DNA of 6,584 nucleotides from Desulfatitalea sp. (GTDB lineage: Bacteria > Desulfobacterota > Desulfobacteria > Desulfobacterales > Desulfosarcinaceae): assembly GCA_018224505.1 (NCBI GenBank), contig JAGTVD010000179.1, forward strand, positions 1-6,584. Direction: 5' to 3'. Below are positions 1-5,333 of this stretch, piece by piece. Below the pieces are notes generated by a model, which did no database searches, was not told the DNA's origin, and worked only from the letters and a program-made list of their open reading frames with translations. Numbering within the stretch: the stretch's first letter is position 1; each line of letters begins with the position of its first letter. The translations under genes and the position numbers were made by a program.

Positions 1-6
1 CGCCCT

Positions 7-210
7 CTATGAACCTTGCCGGCGTCTTTCGGAGACCGAGAGGCCACCGATACCCCAATTGTCCGTTGGGACCTCCTCGATGATGACCACGGTCGTTTGG
101 GGGTTCTTTCCTAACACTTTGGCCAGAAGGTCTGTAACGCCTTTTATCAGTTCTGCTTTTTTCTCCTCTGTGGCGCCGTCCGGCGTTATTTTAATGTTGA
201 TCAGGGGCAT
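7..210 (-). CDS. 4-oxalocrotonate tautomerase family small protein (DmpI/HP0924-like)
   Basis: A 67-residue protein of the tautomerase superfamily, whose members use the amino-terminal proline (exposed after Met removal) as a catalytic base on enol/keto substrates and assemble as small oligomers. Seen here: Met-Pro start (MPLINIKITPDG), an amphipathic helix (about residues 14-33), the strand TTVVIIEEV and the family turn NWGIGG near residues 51-56. The length is normal for the family (about 60-70). By hand alignment with Pseudomonas 4-OT, the substrate-binding Arg11 and Arg39 are Ala and Val, so a true 4-oxalocrotonate substrate is unlikely; the protein looks closer to the DmpI-type proteins of Helicobacter and archaea, whose role is unclear. 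The start is supported by AAAGGAG 7 nt upstream. It is the last visible gene of the ydbH-ynbE-ydbL operon, 12 nt after ydbL, and its ribosome binding site abuts the ydbL stop. Family certain; substrate unknown. Confidence 0.9.
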   Translation of the reverse strand: MPLINIKITPDGATEEKKAELIKGVTDLLAKVLGKNPQTTVVIIEEVPTDNWGIGGLSVSERRRQGS

Positions 211-222
211 GTCTTTCTCCTT

Positions 223-600
223 TTATTCCTCTTTTTGATACCAGTTACCGTTCTCCGCCTGCAGCCATTCACCGGGTGTGGCTCTATCGGCGATCTGCAG
301 GGCGCGCCGCTGCCCGACGATCTGGATGCCGGTGTTTGTCTGGCGTGCGATCTGCTCGTAAACGCTGCGCCGGTCCTGGTTTTCGGCAGCGACCACATCC
401 TGGCCCTCCGATTGTCCTTGGAGCACCTCGAGGAAGCCCTGGTTGTTCTCCCCCACGACACCCCGCGTTTTCAGATCCAAGATGGTGGGCAAGCGCTCGA
501 GCATGCGTGTTTTAAGATTATCGGCAAGAGCCGTGCCGCCGGCAACCAGGCCGGCAACCATCACCAAAAGTATGAGAAACCCTTTTCTTCGTAACGCCAT
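223..600 (-). CDS. ydbL: YdbL family periplasmic protein (DUF1318)
   Basis: A 125-residue secreted protein of the YdbL/DUF1318 family. In E. coli, YdbL is a periplasmic partner of the YdbH-YnbE phospholipid bridge and is thought to act as a chaperone-like regulator of YnbE assembly. Seen here: basic N-terminus MALRRKG, a hydrophobic core (residues 8-23), and an AxA signal-peptidase I site (A24-L25-A26, mature start D27). The mature part has the family features: LKTRGVVGENNQGF near residues 41-54 and a C-terminal ATPGEWLQAENGNWYQKEE that matches the E. coli ending (AKPGEY...NGKW). I chose ATG at 600 over the in-frame ATG at 633 because only 600 has a strong Shine-Dalgarno (AAAGGAG, 9 nt away) and places a proper signal peptide at the N-terminus. 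It lies between ynbE (48 nt gap) and the tautomerase gene (12 nt gap), in one transcription unit. Confidence 0.93.
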   Translation of the reverse strand: MALRRKGFLILLVMVAGLVAGGTALADNLKTRMLERLPTILDLKTRGVVGENNQGFLEVLQGQSEGQDVVAAENQDRRSVYEQIARQTNTGIQIVGQRRALQIADRATPGEWLQAENGNWYQKEE

Positions 601-609
601 TGTACCCTG

Positions 610-616
610 CTCCTTT
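610..616 (-). promoter_or_regulatory. Ribosome binding site that fixes the ydbL start
   Basis: Read on the minus strand this is AAAGGAG, 9 nt before the ATG at 600. The competing in-frame ATG at 633 has no such motif and sits in the loop region of a hairpin, so this site decides the start. Confidence 0.85.
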
Positions 617-621
617 CCCGG

Positions 622-644
622 ATCGGCCGACATTCGTCGGCGAT
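622..644 (-). other. Intercistronic stem-loop between ynbE and ydbL
   Basis: A dyad with a perfect 6-bp core (GCCGAC at 626-631 against GTCGGC at 636-641, 4-nt loop) extends by three more pairs (622-624 with 642-644) across a single bulged G at 625. It sits between the ynbE stop (649) and the ydbL ribosome binding site (610-616). There is no T-run after it on the transcribed strand, so it is not an intrinsic terminator. A role in mRNA stability or in tuning YdbL against YnbE output is a guess. Confidence 0.5.
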
Positions 645-648
645 GGGT

Positions 649-855
649 TCAGCGTTGCAGTTTTTCCTCGGCGGTATCCAGGTCGGCGAAAAAATCATCC
701 AGGGCCCGGTCCACCTTGACATTGACATCGATGGTGATGTGCATGGGTGCCACTTCAATGCGATGCACCGTCTCCACCTTGTGCTGGGTCTGGCAGGCCT
801 GGCTCCCCAAGGCCAACAGCGCCACTGCCACTGCCCCTATGAATGCTTGTTTCAT
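649..855 (-). CDS. ynbE: YnbE-like outer-membrane lipoprotein
   Basis: A 68-residue small lipoprotein of the YnbE family. In E. coli, YnbE is anchored in the outer membrane and stacks as beta strands onto the C-terminus of YdbH to complete a bridge for phospholipid movement. Seen here: short signal sequence (MKQAFIGAVAVALLALGSQA), a single cysteine at residue 21 as likely lipidation site, and a mature region HRIEVAPMHITIDVNVKVD that matches the YnbE core (RIEV...PITINMNVKI), followed by an acidic helix to the C-terminus. The lipobox is imperfect: the residues before Cys are S-Q-A, lacking the usual Leu at -3. The start is supported by AAAGGAG 8 nt upstream. It lies 64 nt after ydbH and 48 nt before ydbL. 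Identification rests on core sequence, size and gene order together. Confidence 0.9.
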   Translation of the reverse strand: MKQAFIGAVAVALLALGSQACQTQHKVETVHRIEVAPMHITIDVNVKVDRALDDFFADLDTAEEKLQR

Positions 856-919
856 GCAGAGACTCCTTTGGTTGGTCCAGCCCGACAGGCGCGATGCGAA
901 GCCCCTTTTGGCAAAGCCA

Positions 920-3682
920 TCAGCGCCCCCGGGGTGTCCAAAGCGTTTTGTAGTCCAAAATCCGGTCCAGGGGGGTCCGGAAGTTCAGATCGATACGAAT
1001 CCCCTTGAATTCCGCCTGGCCTTCGCCCGCATAGCGTTGAAAACTTCCTGTTTGCGGATCATAGGCAAAGGGCAGCAGGCGGTTGGGCCGGCCGTCCAGT
1101 TCCAAGCGTAGCAGCAAATCCCCATTTTGACTCGTCAAATTAAGTTGGGCCCATTCGTAACTATAGTCTTTCAGCGCCTCGGTGGCAATATCCAGCTGCG
1201 TGCGCTGGGGCGAGCCCGGCGCCAGACCCTCCAAGGGTAAATCCATTCCCCGAAGTTTGATGGTGCCGGCCTGGCTCGGGGTTGAATAGAGAAAGCCGTC
1301 GTCAAAACGCAACCGGCCGTTTTGCCAGCGCACGGGGATGCGGCCATTCACGGCCCCGTCGCCGCTGGCCTCGGCGCCGCCGAGCTGTTCGAGCACTTTG
1401 GCCAGATTGAGGCGATCCCCATGCACCGTTGTCGTCAACTCCGTGCGTTGGGGACTGAGGCGGAATGCTTGGGTTTGCAAGCGCCCCTGGGCCCAATCCA
1501 TCTCAAGATTTTCAACGAACAAGGTGCCCGGCGGTTCGAGCTGAAACGCCAATTGCAAATTGCTGGCTTCAAGCTTGCCCAATACCAGGCGCGCCACCCG
1601 CAGTTGCTGGTTCGGCGCCGTGCGCCGCCCCATCAGGTCTGTTATTTGCAAATCACAGGCGATGCCCTCGAGCAACAGGCCGCTTTCCGGGTGGCGCACC
1701 ACCGCTTGATCGATCTGGACCCGCCCCGTTGATCGCAGCGCACCTCCCTCGATCGCCAGCTCGGCCGCGGCCGAGAATCGACCGTTGGCCTGGAAGCCGG
1801 TGGCGGATGCGGCAAAGCGCCCCAGATCCACATTCTGGGGCGGGGTGTAAGTGGGCATCGTTAAATCCATTCGCAGCGCAGTGCCGTTCAGACGGCTATT
1901 GAGCAGCCGGCTATTGAATAGGACGGTCATCCCCGGGAAAAGTTTACTCCGATGGGTCGCTTCCGCCCAAAATCCGCCGGCGTGAAGGCCCAGCCGCCCT
2001 TCCAGAGTGCCCAACAGTTCCGAGCGCCAGTAGATCGGTCCCGCCTTCAGGGTGCCCGGAGCCGGGGCGGGTATTAGCGGCCAGCGCACCGGCAGTTGCG
2101 CGGAGAGACCCAGGAGCCGCAGGTCATGCGTGGTGTCGACGATCCGGCCGTCATCCATGCGGATCTCCCCGGTGAGGGACCAATCCGCTGTGTTGGCCCT
2201 TTCGATGCGGAAGGTCGACCTGTTCTTGGGAAAGGTGGCCGTCGCAGTGCCCACAAGGGCACCCAGGTTGCTCAAGTCGGCAGTTCCATGGATGTGCCAT
2301 CCCCCGGCGTTGTCCAGGGCGCCGGCGATGGCGACCTTCGGACAGTGGGCGGAGGCCGTGGGCAGTTGGATGCGCAGATCCTCGAGAGTCGCCTCGTAAC
2401 GGGCTTCGAGGTTTCCATCATCGTATGCCCCGGTGATGGCGACGTGCGGGTGCCGGCTGGATAGAACCAGCTCTCCGTGTCGTGCTGCCAGGCGGGCGGT
2501 CTCGACGGACGGCGCGCCGGTCCCGCGCACTTCGAAATCGACGGATGCGGCGCTTGGGGATAATCGGGCGGTGGTCTGCCACGCCATGGCCAGGGGGGTC
2601 TCTAAAAGAAGGGGCGGGTTGGCGGTCACATTCACGGCCTGGACAGGGATTTCGGTCAAGGCTTCGGCCGTGGCGCGCCATCCCGTATCATGGGGTGTCA
2701 GTGTCCCGCTGAGGGTGCTCACTTGCAGCCGGATCGGGGTACCCGCCTGGAACGGTCCTAAGGCCCATTGCCAAGGGGTGTCTGCTTGCTTGCGGATCTG
2801 TACCCGGATGGGCACTTCTGCGCCTTCATCGTTGGTGTGGTTGCCAAGTGTGATGTCTGGCAGGGTGACACGGGTGTGCCGCAATCGGGATTCGAAGGTC
2901 AGCGCGGCTAGTGCCGGGGGTTGGATCTGCCCTTGAATTTGGGCCGTGACGTCCAATAGACCCCTTGCCTCCAGGGCCGGGGCTACGGGTGCCAGCAGCG
3001 GTGCCAACGTTTCCAGCACCAGCCCTTCTCCGGTCAGGTCCAGCGTGACGGCGTTGGCGTTGGTGTCCAGGGTGCCCGCAATCTGCAGTGGGTTGCCCCA
3101 TGGAGCGATACGGGCCGTGCCCGTGATGGTGCCTTCCTGCAGGCCAGCGGTATCGAGGTCGAGATCAAAGGGCGAATGGAGGGTGCGACCCCGCCAGAGC
3201 ATACTGAGGACGCCATTTTTGACGGTCAGGCGAATGGGCCGCACCGGCAGCCGGGCGCTGAGTTCTGAAGCGGTCCATGCCTGGTTTGCCGCCGCCGCCG
3301 GCTGGGTCTGGCGGTTCGATGCGTTGCTTGCTGCTATGAAGCCGTCCATTGTCAGTTCGATGCGCGGCGCACTGATGACAATGGCCGTCAGTTCTTTGCG
3401 CAGCAGCGAGGCCGGTGAGTAGTCCAGTTGAATGGCAGCGATATCCACGCGCAGGTGCTGCCCGATCTCCAGGTGTATGGGCCCCAGGTCGGTGCTGCGC
3501 CACCCGATGTGTCGAATGCGAAGCGCGTGCAGATCGACTCCCGCCGCTGTACTCCATCGGGGCAGCAGACGGGTTTCCAGGTAGGTGGGCAGGTACAGCC
3601 ACAGGGCCAGCATAAAGACCGCCAAGACGGCAACAAGGCTGGCAGCGGCAGCCAGCCAAGCTTTTTTAAGGGATAGGCGCAT
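920..3682 (-). CDS. ydbH: YdbH family AsmA-like intermembrane phospholipid transport protein
   Basis: A 920-residue AsmA-clan protein of the YdbH family; E. coli YdbH (about 880 residues) is anchored in the inner membrane and spans the periplasm as a long beta-rich groove that carries phospholipid to the outer membrane, redundantly with TamB and YhdP. Seen here: two Lys residues at 6-7, one transmembrane helix (about residues 8-31), then a long region rich in alternating hydrophobic beta strands and no further obvious membrane helix. The end carries the YdbH C-terminal signature: LEGLAPGSPQRTQLDIATEALKD-type segment, LPFAYDPQTGSFQRYAGEGQAEF and GIRIDLNFRTPLDRILDYKT, the region expected to contact YnbE. 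The start ATG at 3682 gives a clean anchor; its Shine-Dalgarno is weak (AAGG about 14-18 nt upstream). It is first in the operon, divergent from pheA. A 5-residue in-frame repeat (NSRLL/NSRLN) lies around 1893-1917. Confidence 0.93.
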   Translation of the reverse strand: MRLSLKKAWLAAAASLVAVLAVFMLALWLYLPTYLETRLLPRWSTAAGVDLHALRIRHIGWRSTDLGPIHLEIGQHLRVDIAAIQLDYSPASLLRKELTAIVISAPRIELTMDGFIAASNASNRQTQPAAAANQAWTASELSARLPVRPIRLTVKNGVLSMLWRGRTLHSPFDLDLDTAGLQEGTITGTARIAPWGNPLQIAGTLDTNANAVTLDLTGEGLVLETLAPLLAPVAPALEARGLLDVTAQIQGQIQPPALAALTFESRLRHTRVTLPDITLGNHTNDEGAEVPIRVQIRKQADTPWQWALGPFQAGTPIRLQVSTLSGTLTPHDTGWRATAEALTEIPVQAVNVTANPPLLLETPLAMAWQTTARLSPSAASVDFEVRGTGAPSVETARLAARHGELVLSSRHPHVAITGAYDDGNLEARYEATLEDLRIQLPTASAHCPKVAIAGALDNAGGWHIHGTADLSNLGALVGTATATFPKNRSTFRIERANTADWSLTGEIRMDDGRIVDTTHDLRLLGLSAQLPVRWPLIPAPAPGTLKAGPIYWRSELLGTLEGRLGLHAGGFWAEATHRSKLFPGMTVLFNSRLLNSRLNGTALRMDLTMPTYTPPQNVDLGRFAASATGFQANGRFSAAAELAIEGGALRSTGRVQIDQAVVRHPESGLLLEGIACDLQITDLMGRRTAPNQQLRVARLVLGKLEASNLQLAFQLEPPGTLFVENLEMDWAQGRLQTQAFRLSPQRTELTTTVHGDRLNLAKVLEQLGGAEASGDGAVNGRIPVRWQNGRLRFDDGFLYSTPSQAGTIKLRGMDLPLEGLAPGSPQRTQLDIATEALKDYSYEWAQLNLTSQNGDLLLRLELDGRPNRLLPFAYDPQTGSFQRYAGEGQAEFKGIRIDLNFRTPLDRILDYKTLWTPRGR

Positions 3683-3862
3683 CGCAGCCAGCTTGCCTTG
3701 TCGGATGGGTTGTCATTTGGGTGCATGTGGAGGCCATGAGATTATCGATAACGACTCGGACCCTGAAAAGTCAAACCAAATGTTGCATCCGCCGGTTGTA
3801 TTGGCGCCTGCCGCATGGTATGCGTGCGGCATCAAGGATGATGCCAACGGGAGTATGAACCG
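3683..3862. promoter_or_regulatory. Divergent ydbH/pheA intergenic region
   Basis: This 180-nt gap must hold the start signals for both the leftward ydbH operon and rightward pheA, since the two are divergent. I find no clean -35/-10 pair for either: TTGTCA at 3710-3715 lacks a good -10 partner at normal spacing. A perfect 10-bp palindrome, TTATCGATAA, lies at 3742-3751 and could be an operator or chance. The pheA-proximal half carries a short upstream ORF and two alternative hairpins, listed separately. Confidence 0.5.
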
Positions 3863-3866
3863 ATGA
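3780..3866 (+). CDS. Possible 28-codon upstream ORF coupled to pheA
   Basis: ATG at 3780 opens a 28-residue frame (begins MLHPPVVLAPAAWYACG) that ends in TGA at 3864-3866, overlapping the pheA start codon as ATGA, the usual geometry for translational coupling. It has one Trp and one Tyr but no Phe codon, so it is not a classic Phe attenuation leader peptide. There is no strong Shine-Dalgarno before 3780 and I recognise no family. The frame is open further upstream, to about 3585, but that part is antisense to ydbH. It may be a real leader ORF or a chance open frame. Confidence 0.25.
   Translation: MLHPPVVLAPAAWYACGIKDDANGSMNR
3809..3845 (+). promoter_or_regulatory. Two mutually exclusive hairpins in the pheA leader
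   Basis: Hairpin 1 pairs TGCCGCA (3809-3815) with TGCGGCA (3825-3831), 9-nt loop. Hairpin 2 pairs GGCATC (3828-3833) with GATGCC (3840-3845), 6-nt loop. They share 3828-3831, so both cannot form fully. Hairpin 2 ends 2 nt before the pheA ribosome binding site (CGGGAG, 3848-3853), so the choice could affect initiation. No T-run follows, so neither is an intrinsic terminator. The repeats are seen; regulation is inference. Confidence 0.35.
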
Positions 3867-4927
3867 ACCTGGAAGAGATCCGCCGCCGTATCGACAAGGT
3901 CGATCGTGAACTGCTGGTTTTGTTGCAGGAACGCATGGGACTGGCCATTCGGGCCAAGAAATTCAAGACGGCAGTGGTCGATGCCCAACGGGAAGAGACC
4001 GTGCTGGCCCGGGCCGAAAGAATGCACCTGGACCTGGTGCAGGGTTCGTTTGCACGCCAGGTGTTGGGCACCATCATCAAAGAGAGCCGCCGCCTGCAGC
4101 AGGAGGATCGCCCTCTGGTCGCTTTCCAGGGGGAGTCGGGGGCCTATGGGGAGGTGGCTTGTCGTCACCTGGTGCCGGGCGGTGCCTTTATCCCCTGTAT
4201 GGAGTTTGTGGATGTATTTGAAGGGGTACGCCAGGGGCATCTCGATCTGGGCGTGGTGCCCGTGGAAAACTCACTCGAAGGCGCTGTCACCCAAGTCAAC
4301 GACCTGCTCACCACCACCGACCTGAATGTGATCGGCGAGGTGCGGGTGGCGGTGAACCATTGCCTGCTGGCAGCCGAACCCTTGGACTGCGGCGACATCC
4401 GCGTGGTCTATTCCCATCCCCAAGCCCTGGCCCAGTGCCAACGGTTTCTGCTGACCAACCGAATGGAAGCCCGGCCCTACTACGATACCGCCGGTGCCGC
4501 AAAAATGCTGGCCCGCGAAAACCCCCGGGCCGCCGCAGCCATCGCCAGTGAATTGTGCGCCGAGCTTTATGATTTGCACATCATTGTCCGCGGCATCGCC
4601 GACGGTGCCACCAACTCCACCCGTTTTCTGCTGCTGGACCGGGCGCCGTACAGCGGCCAGGGCAACAAAACCTCCATCATTTTCGCCACGGCCCACGAGG
4701 CCGGCCGGCTTTTCAACGTGCTGCGCCTGTTTGCCGAGGCCAACATCAACCTGACCCGCATCGCTTCCATGCCGTTGCGCTCCGATCCCGGCAATTACAG
4801 CTTTTTTCTCGATTTCGAGGGGGGCATACACGACGCCCACGTCGCACGCGTGTTTGAACAACTGGCGCTGATGGGCATTGCCGTTAAATGCCTCGGCAGC
4901 TATCCGGCCGACCCCAATCCCCATTAG
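3863..4927 (+). CDS. pheA: Bifunctional chorismate mutase / prephenate dehydratase (P-protein)
   Basis: A 354-residue cytoplasmic enzyme that turns chorismate into prephenate and then phenylpyruvate, the committed steps to phenylalanine. Domain 1 (about 1-82) is an AroQ-type chorismate mutase; the E. coli catalytic residues map to R7, R24, K35, D40, R43, E44 and Q79, all present, with the loop after K35 four residues shorter. Domain 2 (about 84-262) is prephenate dehydratase: GESGAYGE (90-97), VPVENSLEGAV (132-142), SHPQALAQC (184-192), DTAGAAKM (208-215) and the TRF motif (253-255) in NSTRFLLL. Domain 3 (about 268-345) is an ACT regulatory domain. Its usual ESRP phenylalanine-binding motif reads ASMP (301-304), and the GALV motif reads AGRL (280-283), so feedback control may differ. 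The start has CGGGAG 9 nt upstream. Length is normal for P-proteins (about 350-390). No partner gene of the aromatic pathway lies in the window. Confidence 0.96.
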   Translation: MNLEEIRRRIDKVDRELLVLLQERMGLAIRAKKFKTAVVDAQREETVLARAERMHLDLVQGSFARQVLGTIIKESRRLQQEDRPLVAFQGESGAYGEVACRHLVPGGAFIPCMEFVDVFEGVRQGHLDLGVVPVENSLEGAVTQVNDLLTTTDLNVIGEVRVAVNHCLLAAEPLDCGDIRVVYSHPQALAQCQRFLLTNRMEARPYYDTAGAAKMLARENPRAAAAIASELCAELYDLHIIVRGIADGATNSTRFLLLDRAPYSGQGNKTSIIFATAHEAGRLFNVLRLFAEANINLTRIASMPLRSDPGNYSFFLDFEGGIHDAHVARVFEQLALMGIAVKCLGSYPADPNPH

Positions 4928-4931
4928 GGTT

Positions 4932-4954
4932 CGCGCAAAGTAGATAGCTGCGCG
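4932..4954 (+). terminator. Stem-loop just after the pheA stop, weak terminator candidate
   Basis: CGCGCA (4932-4937) pairs with TGCGCG (4949-4954) across an 11-nt loop, starting 5 nt after the pheA stop codon (4925-4927). No T-run follows, so an intrinsic terminator is not supported; it may protect the 3' end of the mRNA or be part of the larger set of dyads at 4932-5055. Confidence 0.25.
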
Positions 4955-5055
4955 TCAACGGGTTGCCTGGCGTCGAATGGGTGATTCTTGCGCAGCCTGC
5001 TGCAATTCCAGCGCCGCATCACCCGTTTCAACACGGCCATCGTTCGCTGGGAATT
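4947..5055. repeat. Interleaved inverted repeats in the pheA 3' region
   Basis: Three dyads overlap in series: GCTGCGC/GCGCAGC (4947-4953 with 4990-4996, 7 bp), AATGGGTGAT/ATCACCCGTT (4976-4985 with 5018-5027, 9 of 10 Watson-Crick plus one G-T), and AATTCCAGCG/CGCTGGGAATT (5004-5013 with 5045-5055, 10 bp with one bulged G). Each dyad starts inside the previous one, so they are alternatives or pseudoknot partners. This could be a structured RNA, operator sites or a relic of an element end; I cannot tell which. Confidence 0.45.
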
Positions 5056-5207
5056 ACCGCGCGTTTTCCGAATCTAACCCCAATGGAAACCGCTATGGTA
5101 TTTAGATCTATAACGTCTTATCCGCATAGAATCATTTCATATATGCGTTTATAAGCACCGTTGTTGCTAAAAGGCCGACCATCAGGTATTGGCGACAAAA
5201 TGGGGGC

Positions 5208-5236
5208 TTGACAATGGCCCGCACATACATTACTAT
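5208..5236 (+). promoter_or_regulatory. Sigma70-type promoter for the small CxxC gene
   Basis: A perfect -35 box TTGACA (5208-5213), a 17-bp spacer, and a -10 box TACTAT (5231-5236, 4 of 6 to consensus). Transcription would begin near 5243 and give a roughly 90-nt leader before the ATG at 5334. An open frame that would begin with the TTG of this -35 box is therefore most likely not translated. Confidence 0.75.
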
Positions 5237-5320
5237 CCGCAGTAATCGCAAGAAAGCTGCCGGTAAAAGGTTCGCGCGCTTATTTCAACGCCAACAACTT
5301 AAAAAAAGCGAATACCAAAA

Positions 5321-5327
5321 AGGAGGG
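5321..5327 (+). promoter_or_regulatory. Strong ribosome binding site for the small CxxC protein
   Basis: AGGAGGG lies 6 nt before the ATG at 5334, close to a perfect anti-16S match. It selects the ATG at 5334 over the upstream in-frame TTG at 5208 and ATG at 5214, which have no ribosome binding site and lie inside the promoter. Confidence 0.85.
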
Positions 5328-5333
5328 TATCGT

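Larger units (their letters stand above)
4928..5207. other. Intergenic region after pheA: dyads, then AT-rich DNA
   Basis: 280 nt without a convincing gene. The first half (to about 5080) is GC-rich, has several interleaved inverted repeats (listed separately) and a 29-codon coding-like frame (TTG at 4988 to TAA at 5075-5077). The second half (about 5085-5160) is clearly more AT-rich than the neighbouring genes and holds a dyad at 5117-5155 (CTTAT/ATAAG outer, CGCATA/TATGCG inner, 13-nt loop). A longer frame at 4963-5154 crosses both parts with no family features and is probably chance. Confidence 0.6.

Noticed and set aside
601..633. Upstream ATG at 633 for ydbL
   Set aside because: No ribosome binding site, it lies in a hairpin, and it would put eleven polar residues before a proper signal peptide.
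443..1111. 222-codon plus-strand frame
   Set aside because: It is antisense to ydbL, ynbE and the end of ydbH, all with clear family matches, and its own translation has no recognisable features.
1322..3659. Several 60-167-codon frames on both strands inside ydbH
   Set aside because: They are overlapping shadows in GC-rich coding DNA, rich in Arg, Pro and Ala, without ribosome binding sites or domains.
3742..3751. TTATCGATAA palindrome as an operator
   Set aside because: A lone 10-bp palindrome is too short to call; noted only within the intergenic region.
3713..4240. 175-codon minus-strand frame across the pheA start
   Set aside because: It is antisense to the conserved chorismate mutase domain and shows no family features.
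4271..4924. 217-codon minus-strand frame
   Set aside because: It is the antisense shadow of pheA, glycine- and valine-rich as expected from reversed GC-rich codons.
4928..5277. 9-nt direct repeat GGTTCGCGC at 4928-4936 and 5269-5277 as an attachment or insertion scar
   Set aside because: It is too short, and no integrase, transposase or inverted ends lie between the copies.
5208..5333. N-terminal extension of the CxxC protein starting at TTG 5208 or ATG 5214
   Set aside because: These codons are the -35 box and spacer of a good promoter, they have no ribosome binding site, and a strong AGGAGGG directs initiation to 5334.
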